Shown here: piece by piece, positions 1-7,427 of the stretch | How the letters are laid out: every line of letters begins with the position of its first letter | How positions within the stretch are numbered: the first letter of the stretch is position 1 | NCBI RefSeq assembly: GCF_000482865.1 | Contig: NZ_KI519519.1 | Span: 19,652 to 83,651, forward strand | Source: Actinokineospora inagensis DSM 44258 | GTDB taxonomy: Bacteria; Actinomycetota; Actinomycetes; Mycobacteriales; Pseudonocardiaceae | DNA: 64,000 bases | Direction of reading: 5' to 3' | The notes under the pieces: generated by a model | Databases searched by the model: none | Told to the model about the DNA's origin: nothing | The model's input: only the letters and a program-made list of their open reading frames with translations | Made by a program: the position numbers and the translations under genes

Positions 1-24
1 CGGGCGCCAGATGAAAGCTGAAGT

Positions 25-172
25 GCCCGTTGTGGTGAAGTTGTTTTGTTTGGGGCCCCTAGCGGCAGCCGGGGTAAGGCAAAAAGGCGGGGCCACTGGA
101 AAGCGTGGCCTTACCCGCCAGCCGGCTTAGGCCACCGCTCCCCCCAAACAAAACAACTCCACCACAACGGGC
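25..172. repeat. 148-bp imperfect inverted repeat (long hairpin)
   Basis: The 31-base arms at 25-55 and 142-172 are complementary with one mismatch (A at 38), reading inward GCCCGTTGTGGTG then AGTTGTTTTGTTTGGGG. The interior is also self-complementary: AGCGGCAGCCGGGGTAAGGC near 60-79 pairs imperfectly with 109-128, and GGCCAC/GTGGCC near 101-116 closes the tip. A hairpin this long, with AT-rich runs in GC-rich DNA, looks like a miniature mobile or REP-like element or an RNA structure. No transposase is nearby, and the function is unknown. Confidence 0.75.
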
Positions 173-197
173 GGTTGGGTTCGGCGGGTTTCGAGGC

Positions 198-375
198 GCG
201 CGGTGCCAGTTCTGTGTGGTGCTTCACCGCACGACGGTTTCCGGGGGGGGCGCGGTGCAAGTGTGGGACTTCGTCGATTTGGGGTGGGGTTTTGGGGAGC
301 GCGGTGCAAGAGTGGCGCTTCGTCGATTGGGGAGTAGTTTTTTTGGGTGCGTGGTGCGAGGCTGTTTGTAAATGA
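198..375. repeat. Degenerate ~50-bp tandem repeat, four copies
   Basis: The word GCGCGGTGC recurs at 198, 250 and 299, with a one-mismatch copy (GCGTGGTGC) at 349, so the period is 49-52 bp. Copies two and three continue alike: CAAG, then GTGGG or AGTGG, then ACTTCGTCGATT or GCTTCGTCGATT, then a G/T-rich tail. Copies one and four are more decayed. No convincing gene lies in 1-432; small open frames here have no ribosome site or family likeness. The array sits downstream of the protease gene, separated from it by a terminator hairpin. Confidence 0.65.
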
Positions 376-420
376 GCCCGGCCGACCGCCTGCGTGGGGT
401 GGTCGGCCGGGCCTTTGTTT
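376..420. terminator. Rho-independent-type hairpin
   Basis: GCCCGGCCGACC (376-387) pairs perfectly with GGTCGGCCGGGC (401-412), a 12-bp stem with a 13-base loop. The plus strand then reads CTTTGTTTTCT, a fair T-tract, so the hairpin is best oriented for plus-strand transcripts. It also lies just after the stop of the minus-strand protease gene (433) and could end that transcript. Confidence 0.75.
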
Positions 421-432
421 TCTATCGGTAAC

Positions 433-3400
433 TCAGTAGACGAACCAGCTAAAGGTGTCCTTTCCGCTGCCGCCAGACGCGTCGGTGGCGGTGACTGTCA
501 CGTTGAAGATTTGGGTGGCGGCTGCGGGTTTGCCGGTGATCAAGCCGGTGGTGGCGTTGATCGACAGACCTGCGGGCAGGCCGGTGGCGGTCCAGCGGTA
601 AGTGCCTGATCCGCCGGTGGCCTGGAGTTGGAGGTTGACCTGGGTGCCGTGTTGGGTGAACTGGAAACCGGGGTCGCGGACACTGATCTTCGCCGGGGTG
701 CCGGTTTGGACGGTGAGGGTGAAGGTGGTGTCGTGGGTGGTGCTGCCCTTGGTGCCGGTGATCTTCACCGGGTACGTGCCGGCCGGGGTGGTGGAACTCG
801 TGCTGATGGTGAGGTTCGATGAGCCGCCCGCGTCGACCGTGGTGGGGTCGAAGGTGGCGGTGGCGCCGGTGGGGAGGCCGGTGGCGGTCAGGGTGATCGA
901 ACCACTCGGTGGGGTGGGGGTGCCGGTGGGCAACTGGGCTTTGATCTCGTCGGCGTAGGTGGTGACCCTGGCGTAGACGCCGTAGGTGTCGCATTGGGTG
1001 GAGTCCCAGGAGAAGATGCCGACGACCTGGTTGTTCTCCAGGAAGGGGCTGCCGCTGTCGCCGGTGCAGACGCCCTGGTGGCCGTCGGCGTAGCCGACGC
1101 ACAGCATGGAGCCGTCGCTCTTGTAGTTCGACGACAGGACCGGCTGCTTGGCGCAGGACGAGTCCGCCGCCACCGGCAACTGCACCGTTCGCAGGACGTC
1201 GGAGTACGAGTTGGCGCCGGTTTGGCCCCAGCCGATGCCGGTGCCGGTGGTGCCGACCTTGTTCACGCCGGTGTCGGTGGCGATCGTCGGGTAGACGATG
1301 TTCGACGGGACCGGGACGTCCCGGTCCAGGGTGAACACGGCGACGTCGTGGCCGGTCTGCCAGCCGTTGTAGTTCGGGTCGACCCAGGTGCTCTTGATCT
1401 CGGCCCGGAAACCGCTGTCATTGAGGTTGGTGGCCCCGTAGATGAACCACTTGGTGCCGTCCTTCTCCTTGAGGCAGTGTGCCGCGCCGAGCACCGTGTG
1501 CGGGCCCATCAGGGCCATGCTGCACGACTGCTGACCGGGGAACACGCTGCCCTCGCGGCGCATGGAGATCATGTACGGGTACTGGTCCACAGTGGTCGGA
1601 TTGCCGCCGACGACACCGGGGCTCGACGCGACGCGCGCGGTGGAGGTCGTGCGCACAGTGGCCGAAGTGGACTGTCCCGCAGTGACCGTCGCCGAGGTCG
1701 GCGCGACGCTGATCGAGAAGTCGCCCGGGGTGGTGGTCCCGTTGACGGTCAACGCGACCGTCGCGGTGTGGGTGGCGTCCGTGCCGGTACCGGTGATCGT
1801 CACGTTGGTGGTCCCCGGCGAGGCCGAGGACGACGCGGTGAGGGTCAGCGTCGCGGAGTTGCCCGCGGTCACCGAGGTCGGGTCGAAGGACGCGGTGACG
1901 CCAGACGGCAGACCACTGGCGGACAGCGAGATGTTCTGCGCGTTGCCCTTGGCGATCGTGGTGCTGATGGTGCTGGTCACCGACTTGCCCGGGTCGACGC
2001 TCACCGAGGACGGGGTGGCGGCGATGGTGAAGTCGTTGCTCGCGGGCGGGGTGGCGCCGTTGATCAGCGAGTCGGCGAGCGTGTCGCCCTTCATCGAACC
2101 CCAGCCGGTGCACAGGTCGTAGCCGGTGCCCGCGCTGTAGGTGCCGTTGCTGCCGCTCGTCACGTCGTGGAAGTTGTCGCCGTACTTGGCCGACCCGGCG
2201 ATCGCGTAGAGCGTCGGGTTGATGCCGCCCAGGTTCGACTTGCCGCCCGCCTTGGCCTTCTGGTTGACCATGGCGATGTACCCGGCCCACAGCGGGGACG
2301 ACAGGCTGGTGCCGCCCACGTCCTGCCAGCCGCCGTTCATGTACACCGACAGCGCGCCCGCGCCGTAGTCGGCGTCCAGCGCGACGTCCGGCACCGAGCG
2401 GTACTTGTTGGTGCCCGGCTGCCAGGACGGCTTGTCGAAGATCTGCGAGTACGCGCCGCCGGAACGGGTGTTGCCGCTGCCGCCCTGGTTCCAGCACGAC
2501 TCCGACTGCCAGGTGCCCGCGCTGTCGCTGGTCTTGAGCTGGGTGCCGCCGACCCCGGTGAACAGCGGGTCGCTCGGCGGGAAGTCGGCCTGGATGGTCG
2601 AGTTGTCGCCGTTGTAGCCGCAGCCGGTGGCGCCCCAGTCACCCGACGCGGACAGCAGGGTGACGCCCTGGGCGGCCATCTGGTTGTACGAGTCGTGCGA
2701 GGCCTGGATCGGCTCGGACTCGCACTTCTCGCCGTTGAGCCAGGAGCCGGACAGGATGGTGATCGCGTTGTCCGAGGCGATCTTGGCCATCTCGTCGACC
2801 CACGCCGAGTCGCTGTTGGCCGCCTCGTAGACGACCTGCGCGGCCTTCGGCGCGGTGGCGGCGACGGCCTCGATGTCCAGCGTCACCTCCAACTGGTTGC
2901 TGCCGGGGGTGGACGGCGGGTTGTCGATCTTGACGACCTGCGGGGTCACCGACGGCTGGCTGAAGTTGCGGGTCCAGCCGTCGATGTCGGACTGCTTGAA
3001 CCCGTCGAACTCGATCAGGCCGACGGTCTGGCCGGTGCCGTCGTAGGACGACGACAGGTTCTTCATGCTGTACGCGGTGCGGAACTGCGCCGGGGTGTAG
3101 CCGCCCCCGGGCCCACCGGGACCCGCCGGACCACTGGCGCGGTGGGCGAACGGCAGGCTGTTGAGGCCGACCACGGTGCGGAGTAAGCCCGCGACGTCGG
3201 CGGGCGCGGTCGGGGCGGCGTCGTTGGCGTAGAAGTGCGCGCCGTCCTGGCCGGTGTAGTCGCTGAGCGCGGTGCCGAACGCGGCCCGCACCTGGTCGGC
3301 GGTGCCCGCGGCGTTGACGACCTGGCGGTTGCCGGACACGCCCTTGACGGCGAGCCCGTTGGCCTGCAAGAAGTTCCGCACCGAGTCCACATCGGACTGT

Positions 3401-3750
3401 CGCGGCGCGAACTGGTCGTTGTACTCGGCCGAGGTCAGGAAATGCCGGTACGCGGGCGAAGCCGGGTCGTTGACCGCGGCGACGAACCGGTTCAACCCGG
3501 CTTCGTCGTGCGGCCGCAACGCGATCGCCACGTCGATCTGCCGGTTGCCGGCAACCGCACCGTCGCGGTGCGCGCCCGGCGGGACCGGGGCACTGCGCGC
3601 GGCAAGCGCGATCCGGGACATCGACGGTGCTGCCGGTGCCGACGGTGCCGCCTGGGACGCGTCCGCGGCACCGTTCACCACCATCGCGCCGATCGTCGCG
3701 AAGCAGGCCGCCGCGGCGACCACCTTCGCGGGGAGCAGGGACCTTGACAT
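433..3750 (-). CDS. Secreted S53 sedolisin protease with a nested S1 trypsin domain
   Basis: This encodes an 1105-residue exported protease. The ATG at 3750 is set by GGAGG six bases upstream. Order: signal peptide (about 1-33); pro-kumamolisin activation domain (45-190); S53 catalytic domain with the E-x3-D pair near 288/292, the SGDWGA oxyanion Asp near 371 and GGTSLSSP nucleophile Ser near 480; Ig-like domain (572-670); first half of a second Ig-like domain (677-705); S1 trypsin domain starting VVGG near 714 with His (GAAHC, ~757), Asp (GHDVAVF, ~802) and Ser (TGDSGSPF, ~898); second half of the Ig-like domain from GSITLTATGLP (949-1015); He_PIG-like domain (1020-1105). Both catalytic sets look intact, so two active proteases in one chain are likely. 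S53 enzymes normally self-activate at acid pH and S1 enzymes act near neutral pH. The function is probably extracellular protein degradation (inference). Confidence 0.93.
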   Translation of the reverse strand: MSRSLLPAKVVAAAACFATIGAMVVNGAADASQAAPSAPAAPSMSRIALAARSAPVPPGAHRDGAVAGNRQIDVAIALRPHDEAGLNRFVAAVNDPASPAYRHFLTSAEYNDQFAPRQSDVDSVRNFLQANGLAVKGVSGNRQVVNAAGTADQVRAAFGTALSDYTGQDGAHFYANDAAPTAPADVAGLLRTVVGLNSLPFAHRASGPAGPGGPGGGYTPAQFRTAYSMKNLSSSYDGTGQTVGLIEFDGFKQSDIDGWTRNFSQPSVTPQVVKIDNPPSTPGSNQLEVTLDIEAVAATAPKAAQVVYEAANSDSAWVDEMAKIASDNAITILSGSWLNGEKCESEPIQASHDSYNQMAAQGVTLLSASGDWGATGCGYNGDNSTIQADFPPSDPLFTGVGGTQLKTSDSAGTWQSESCWNQGGSGNTRSGGAYSQIFDKPSWQPGTNKYRSVPDVALDADYGAGALSVYMNGGWQDVGGTSLSSPLWAGYIAMVNQKAKAGGKSNLGGINPTLYAIAGSAKYGDNFHDVTSGSNGTYSAGTGYDLCTGWGSMKGDTLADSLINGATPPASNDFTIAATPSSVSVDPGKSVTSTISTTIAKGNAQNISLSASGLPSGVTASFDPTSVTAGNSATLTLTASSSASPGTTNVTITGTGTDATHTATVALTVNGTTTPGDFSISVAPTSATVTAGQSTSATVRTTSTARVASSPGVVGGNPTTVDQYPYMISMRREGSVFPGQQSCSMALMGPHTVLGAAHCLKEKDGTKWFIYGATNLNDSGFRAEIKSTWVDPNYNGWQTGHDVAVFTLDRDVPVPSNIVYPTIATDTGVNKVGTTGTGIGWGQTGANSYSDVLRTVQLPVAADSSCAKQPVLSSNYKSDGSMLCVGYADGHQGVCTGDSGSPFLENNQVVGIFSWDSTQCDTYGVYARVTTYADEIKAQLPTGTPTPPSGSITLTATGLPTGATATFDPTTVDAGGSSNLTISTSSTTPAGTYPVKITGTKGSTTHDTTFTLTVQTGTPAKISVRDPGFQFTQHGTQVNLQLQATGGSGTYRWTATGLPAGLSINATTGLITGKPAAATQIFNVTVTATDASGGSGKDTFSWFVY

Positions 3751-4002
3751 GCACGTCCTCCAAGCCCGAGGCAGGGGAAACCCGGTCGCCGAACCGCGAC
3801 CGGGGCTCGAACAGTGCGCCAAGGTATGCGCGGCGGGCCCGGAATCACCGCCCTGACTGAATGTTCACTCCCGTTCAACCAGCGTCGGCGCGGATGACGT
3901 TCCCGCAGGTCAGGGCGTCGTGGATTGACGAACGTTCACAACGGGCCGGGTAAGTAACAGTTGACCCTGATCGATTTATCCGAATTCGGGGATAACGCCG
4001 GA

Positions 4003-4836
4003 TCAGCCGAAGATCGCGCGATTCGCCAGCACGAACTCGGCGAGACCGCGCGCGGGGTGCCCGGTGAGGTCGAGCACGGTCGACGTCACCGCCGCCGCTC
4101 CGCCGTCCCGGAACGCCCTGGCGACATCGATCAGGGCGTCGGCGTGGAACTCGGGCATCCCCTGTCCCACCAGGCGAGAACGGGCTTCGTCGTCCGGGAA
4201 CCCCAGGTAGCGCACGGGTTTGCCGAGGACATCGGCGAAGGTGGCCGCGGCCTGCGGGTAGGTCAGCGCCGCCGGGCCGGTGAGGCTGTAGACGCGACCG
4301 TCGTGGCCGTCGGTGGTGAGCACTGCCGCGGCCACGTCGGCGATGTCGTTGACGTCGACGAAGCTGATCGGCGCGTTGATCACCGGGAAGCTGAACTCGC
4401 CGGACGCGCGGATGCCGCCCTGCCGCAGGAAGTTCTGCAGGTAGAAGTTCGGCCGCAGCACCGTCCAGCGCAACCCGGACACCCGCAACGCCTCCTCGAC
4501 CGGCCGGTGCAACCTCGCGATCGGCGACAGCCCCTCATCGGCCCGCCACACCGACAGCTTGACCACCCGCGCGCCCACCCGCCGGGCCGCCGCCAGGACG
4601 GCCAACTCGTGCGCGGTCTGCGCCGGGCTCATCGCACCCAGCAGGAACACCGTGTCGACCCCGCGCATCGCGGGTACGAGCGTCCCGGGCTCGCCGAGAT
4701 CGACCCGGACCGCGCGCTGCCCGGCCGGGGCCTTGGCCGGATCGCGGTAGGCCCCCACGGCAGCGGCCCCCTTGGCGCGCAGGCGCTCCAACAGGGCCGA
4801 TCCGACATTGCCACTCGCCCCGGTCACCAGGATCAC
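4003..4836 (-). CDS. NmrA-like NAD(P)-binding reductase
   Basis: A 277-residue atypical short-chain dehydrogenase of the NmrA/TMR family. The Rossmann motif VTGASGNVGSALLERL opens the protein, followed by a helix giving the cofactor pocket (AYRDPAK). The RPNFYLQNFL and SFVDVNDIA segments are typical of the family. The catalytic tyrosine of classical SDRs is not evident. Such proteins act as NAD(P)H quinone reductases or redox sensors, so the substrate cannot be predicted. I chose the GTG at 4836, next to VILVTGASG; another GTG at 4860 would add eight residues. It is transcribed alone, divergently from the ESX-type gene at 4990. Confidence 0.85.
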   Translation of the reverse strand: MILVTGASGNVGSALLERLRAKGAAAVGAYRDPAKAPAGQRAVRVDLGEPGTLVPAMRGVDTVFLLGAMSPAQTAHELAVLAAARRVGARVVKLSVWRADEGLSPIARLHRPVEEALRVSGLRWTVLRPNFYLQNFLRQGGIRASGEFSFPVINAPISFVDVNDIADVAAAVLTTDGHDGRVYSLTGPAALTYPQAAATFADVLGKPVRYLGFPDDEARSRLVGQGMPEFHADALIDVARAFRDGGAAAVTSTVLDLTGHPARGLAEFVLANRAIFG

Positions 4837-4989
4837 CGCGCCCCCAACCACTGTGGACACCAGTATCCCACCGGCTGCCGACAAAACCGGGGCCGCTCGT
4901 GTTTGCCCCCGTGAACGTTGTCCGGATTCCGCCCCCACGCCGCGCCCCGCACGGCCACAATGACCGCAGGCGACGAGAGGGCAGGGGTC

Positions 4990-5724
4990 ATGAGCGGGTT
5001 CGACGTCAACCTGGGGGAACTGCGGGCGCACGCCGCGACCGTGGCGGAGGTCGCGAGCGAGGTGAGCGCGGCGACCAGCGGCGCGCAGGCCACCAGCGGC
5101 AACGCGTTCGGGGTGATCGGTTCGTTCTTCGCGCAGGCCATCCTCGCCGCCAGCGGGGACGTCGGCGAGGCGTTCACCAAGACCGCGCAGGCGTACCAGG
5201 ACGTGCGCAGCGGGCTGACGACCGTCGCCGACGACTACCAGCGGATCGACGAGGCGCACGCCCAGGTGTTCGGGGGTGGCTCGCCCAGCACGACCCCGGC
5301 GGGCACCACCCCGGCAGGCAGCACCCCAAGCGGCACCCAGCCGCAGTACTCCGACGGGCAGCGGTCGAAGGCGATCGAGGTGCTGGAGAAGATCTCCAAG
5401 GAACACCCGGTCAGCGTGGCGACGGTGGCCATCAAGCCGGTCAAGTGGTTGAACTCGTGGGCGGGCAACGTGCTCTCCGGCCACATCGGCGACCACTACG
5501 AGCGGGACGCCGCCGCGATCCTCGCCTCCCCGCCGACCAACGCGAACCTGCGGACCCTGGCCGACCGGGAGACCAAGTTCTGGAACTCCGACCAAGGCAA
5601 CTGGGCCGGTCGGATGGTCTCCGCCGACCGCCGGTACAGCATGCTGGTCGACAGCCGCACCGAGTGGCTGGCCGCGATGCCCGCCGACCAGCGCGCGCAG
5701 GTCAAGAAGGACCTGGGGCTCTAG
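4990..5724 (+). CDS. ESX/WXG100-type secreted protein, hypothetical
   Basis: A 244-residue protein of actinobacterial type VII (ESX) substrate character. Residues 1-95 form a helical hairpin beginning MSGFDVNLGELRAHAATVA, Ala-rich, like the N-terminal domain of ESX-1-associated proteins of Pseudonocardiaceae. A Ser/Thr/Pro/Gly linker follows (about 96-115), then a C-terminal region rich in Trp and charged residues (about 120-244) with no family I recognise. There is no Sec signal. The ATG at 4990 follows GGGG. Its stop overlaps the stop of the convergent phosphatase gene by four bases (5721-5724). No ESX machinery gene lies in the window, so export must use a system elsewhere. A toxin-like C-terminus is possible but unproven. 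Confidence 0.7.
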   Translation: MSGFDVNLGELRAHAATVAEVASEVSAATSGAQATSGNAFGVIGSFFAQAILAASGDVGEAFTKTAQAYQDVRSGLTTVADDYQRIDEAHAQVFGGGSPSTTPAGTTPAGSTPSGTQPQYSDGQRSKAIEVLEKISKEHPVSVATVAIKPVKWLNSWAGNVLSGHIGDHYERDAAAILASPPTNANLRTLADRETKFWNSDQGNWAGRMVSADRRYSMLVDSRTEWLAAMPADQRAQVKKDLGL

Positions 5725-6917
5725 CTCCTGCGGGCGACCAGCAGGGCGATGTCGTCGCGGGTGTCCTCCCGGTCGACCAGGGCGGTCATCACCCGCGAGC
5801 ACACGGTGTCCGGCGGAGCGGGGACGACGGTGGCGGCGAGCCCGGCCAGCGACGCGTCGATCGCCACCCCGCGCCGTTCCACCAGTCCGTCCGTGTAGAA
5901 CGCGATGACCGACCCCGGCGGCAGGCACACAACGGTGTCGCGGCGTTCGCCGAGGTCGCGCAGTCCGAGACCGATCGGCGGGTCCGCCGGGATCTCCACC
6001 AGCCGGGACGCCTCCCCCGGTGCGGCCAGCACGGGCGGCGGGTGACCCGCGAGCGACAAGGTCAGCCGTTCCCGGGACCGGTCGACGATGCCGTAGCTGA
6101 CGGTGGCCATCGCGCCGTGTTCGAAGTGGGTCGCCTTGCGGTTGAGCTTGGTAAGGACCTTGGCCGGGCTGTCGTAGTCCAAGGCGTATGCGCGCAACGC
6201 GCTCCGGAGCCTGCCCATGACAACAGCGGCCGGTAGACCGTGCCCGGCCACGTCGCCCATGACGATTCCGAAGCGGTCGCCGGGTAGGCCGAACACGTCG
6301 TACCAGTCGCCGCCGACGGCGGTCTGGGTGCCGGGGAGGTAGCGGGCGGCCAACTGCAGACCCGGGACCGACGGCAGCAGCGCGGGCAGCAGGCTCCGCT
6401 GCAACGCGCCCGTCGCCGCCCGTTCGGTGCGCGCCGTCTCCATCTGGGTGACCAGCGCGACCCGGTCGGCGACCAAGCGCAGCGACTCGATGTCGGACGC
6501 GTCGAACCGGCGGACGGCGCGGCGGCCGATGTGCAGCACCCCGACCAGCTCGCCCCGCGCGAGCATCGGCACACCAAGCAGGACCCGAACCCCCTGCGAC
6601 CACAGCAGCGGGCCGACCGACTCGGAGTCCACTTGGTCCACCACGATCGGCTCGCGCGCGGCGGCGACACCACCGGAGAACCCGACCCCGACCGGGACGG
6701 TGATCCCCTGCAGGACCTCCTCGGACGAACCGACCGCGGCCGACACGCGGAGCAGGTCGGTGGCCGGTTCGTAGAGCAGCACCGTGGCCGTGTCGACGTC
6801 GAACAGCTCGCGGACGCGACCGAGGATCTCCTGGAGGAACTCACCGAGTTCAAGGTGCTCCAGGGCCCTGTCGGTGACCACCTCCAGGACACGCAGCCGG
6901 TCGGATCCCGAGGACAC
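5721..6917 (-). CDS. GAF-domain PP2C (SpoIIE-type) serine phosphatase
   Basis: A 398-residue cytosolic signalling phosphatase. Residues 1-160 are a GAF sensor domain (ELFDVDTATVLLYEP through ADRVALVTQ), then a short coiled linker leads to a SpoIIE/PP2C domain (about 175-398). Metal-binding acidic motifs are visible: VGGDWYDVF, MGDVAGHGLPAA, FYTDGLVERRG and the C-terminal DDIALLV. This architecture normally dephosphorylates anti-sigma-factor antagonists in partner-switching pathways. No such antagonist or kinase is adjacent, so the partner is unknown. It starts at GTG 6917 with no clear ribosome site. The convergent neighbour at 4990-5724 overlaps by four bases. Confidence 0.88.
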   Translation of the reverse strand: MSSGSDRLRVLEVVTDRALEHLELGEFLQEILGRVRELFDVDTATVLLYEPATDLLRVSAAVGSSEEVLQGITVPVGVGFSGGVAAAREPIVVDQVDSESVGPLLWSQGVRVLLGVPMLARGELVGVLHIGRRAVRRFDASDIESLRLVADRVALVTQMETARTERAATGALQRSLLPALLPSVPGLQLAARYLPGTQTAVGGDWYDVFGLPGDRFGIVMGDVAGHGLPAAVVMGRLRSALRAYALDYDSPAKVLTKLNRKATHFEHGAMATVSYGIVDRSRERLTLSLAGHPPPVLAAPGEASRLVEIPADPPIGLGLRDLGERRDTVVCLPPGSVIAFYTDGLVERRGVAIDASLAGLAATVVPAPPDTVCSRVMTALVDREDTRDDIALLVARRS

Positions 6918-6970
6918 GGGCGCAGCCTAGCCAAGGGCAGGTGCCGGTGCCGGTATGGCCACCAGCTCAA

Positions 6971-7310
6971 CCCGGTCGATGTTCCGGGCAGGCCACCAAT
7001 GGCTCGGACCAGAGGGGTGGCCGGGTATCGGCCCGCCCACGATGCTCCTGGCCAGGCACCGAAACAGCCTCGGAACGCACGTGGTCGTCCCGACAACGCG
7101 GCCGGGACGCCGTGGGCGGGTCGAGACCCGGTCGACGTTCCGGGGTAGGCCGCCAGTGGCTCAACCCAGAGGGTCGGCTGGGTCTCGGCCTGCCCAGGCG
7201 TCCCTGGCAAGGCGCCGAAACGGCCTCGTACTGGATTCGGCAACGCCGCCGGCGGCGCCATGGGCAGGTCGAGACCTGGTCGACGTTCCGGGTCGGGCCA
7301 CTAGGATCTC
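6971..7310. repeat. ~150-bp tandem repeat, two full copies plus a partial third
   Basis: CCCGGTCGATGTTCCGGG at 6971, CCCGGTCGACGTTCCGGGG at 7127 and CCTGGTCGACGTTCCGGG at 7275 mark unit starts 156 and 148 bp apart. Within units one and two, matching blocks follow in the same order: GGCCACCAATGGCTC versus GGCCGCCAGTGGCTC, then CTCGG or ATCGGCC, GGCACCGAAACAGCCTCG versus GGCGCCGAAACGGCCTCG, and GCGGGTCGAG versus GCAGGTCGAG before the next unit. The array fills the otherwise gene-free stretch 6918-7427 between the phosphatase and the histidine kinase. Reading frames through it are not conserved between copies, so I do not call a gene. Confidence 0.75.
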
Positions 7311-7427
7311 GCGCAGGCGGATGGTTGAGCGAACAGCCTCCCGAGGGGTCGTGGCGCGCGTGCCCGGTGTCCAAGCCCCGCCGCCGGTTCCCCCGTCGAG
7401 TCCGAGATCCCTTGAGTGGAGCGCGCG

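Noticed and set aside
25-172. tRNA or rRNA-like structure
   Set aside because: There is no cloverleaf, anticodon arm or T-loop consensus; the structure is one long hairpin.
994-3186. Long plus-strand open frame (730 codons) opposite the protease gene
   Set aside because: It is an antisense artefact of GC-rich codon bias: Arg/Gly/Val-rich, with no family likeness, and the opposite strand carries an intact two-domain protease.
6062-7261. Minus-strand open frame through the 150-bp repeat into the phosphatase gene
   Set aside because: It is the out-of-frame shadow of the phosphatase, and the repeat part shows no frame conservation.
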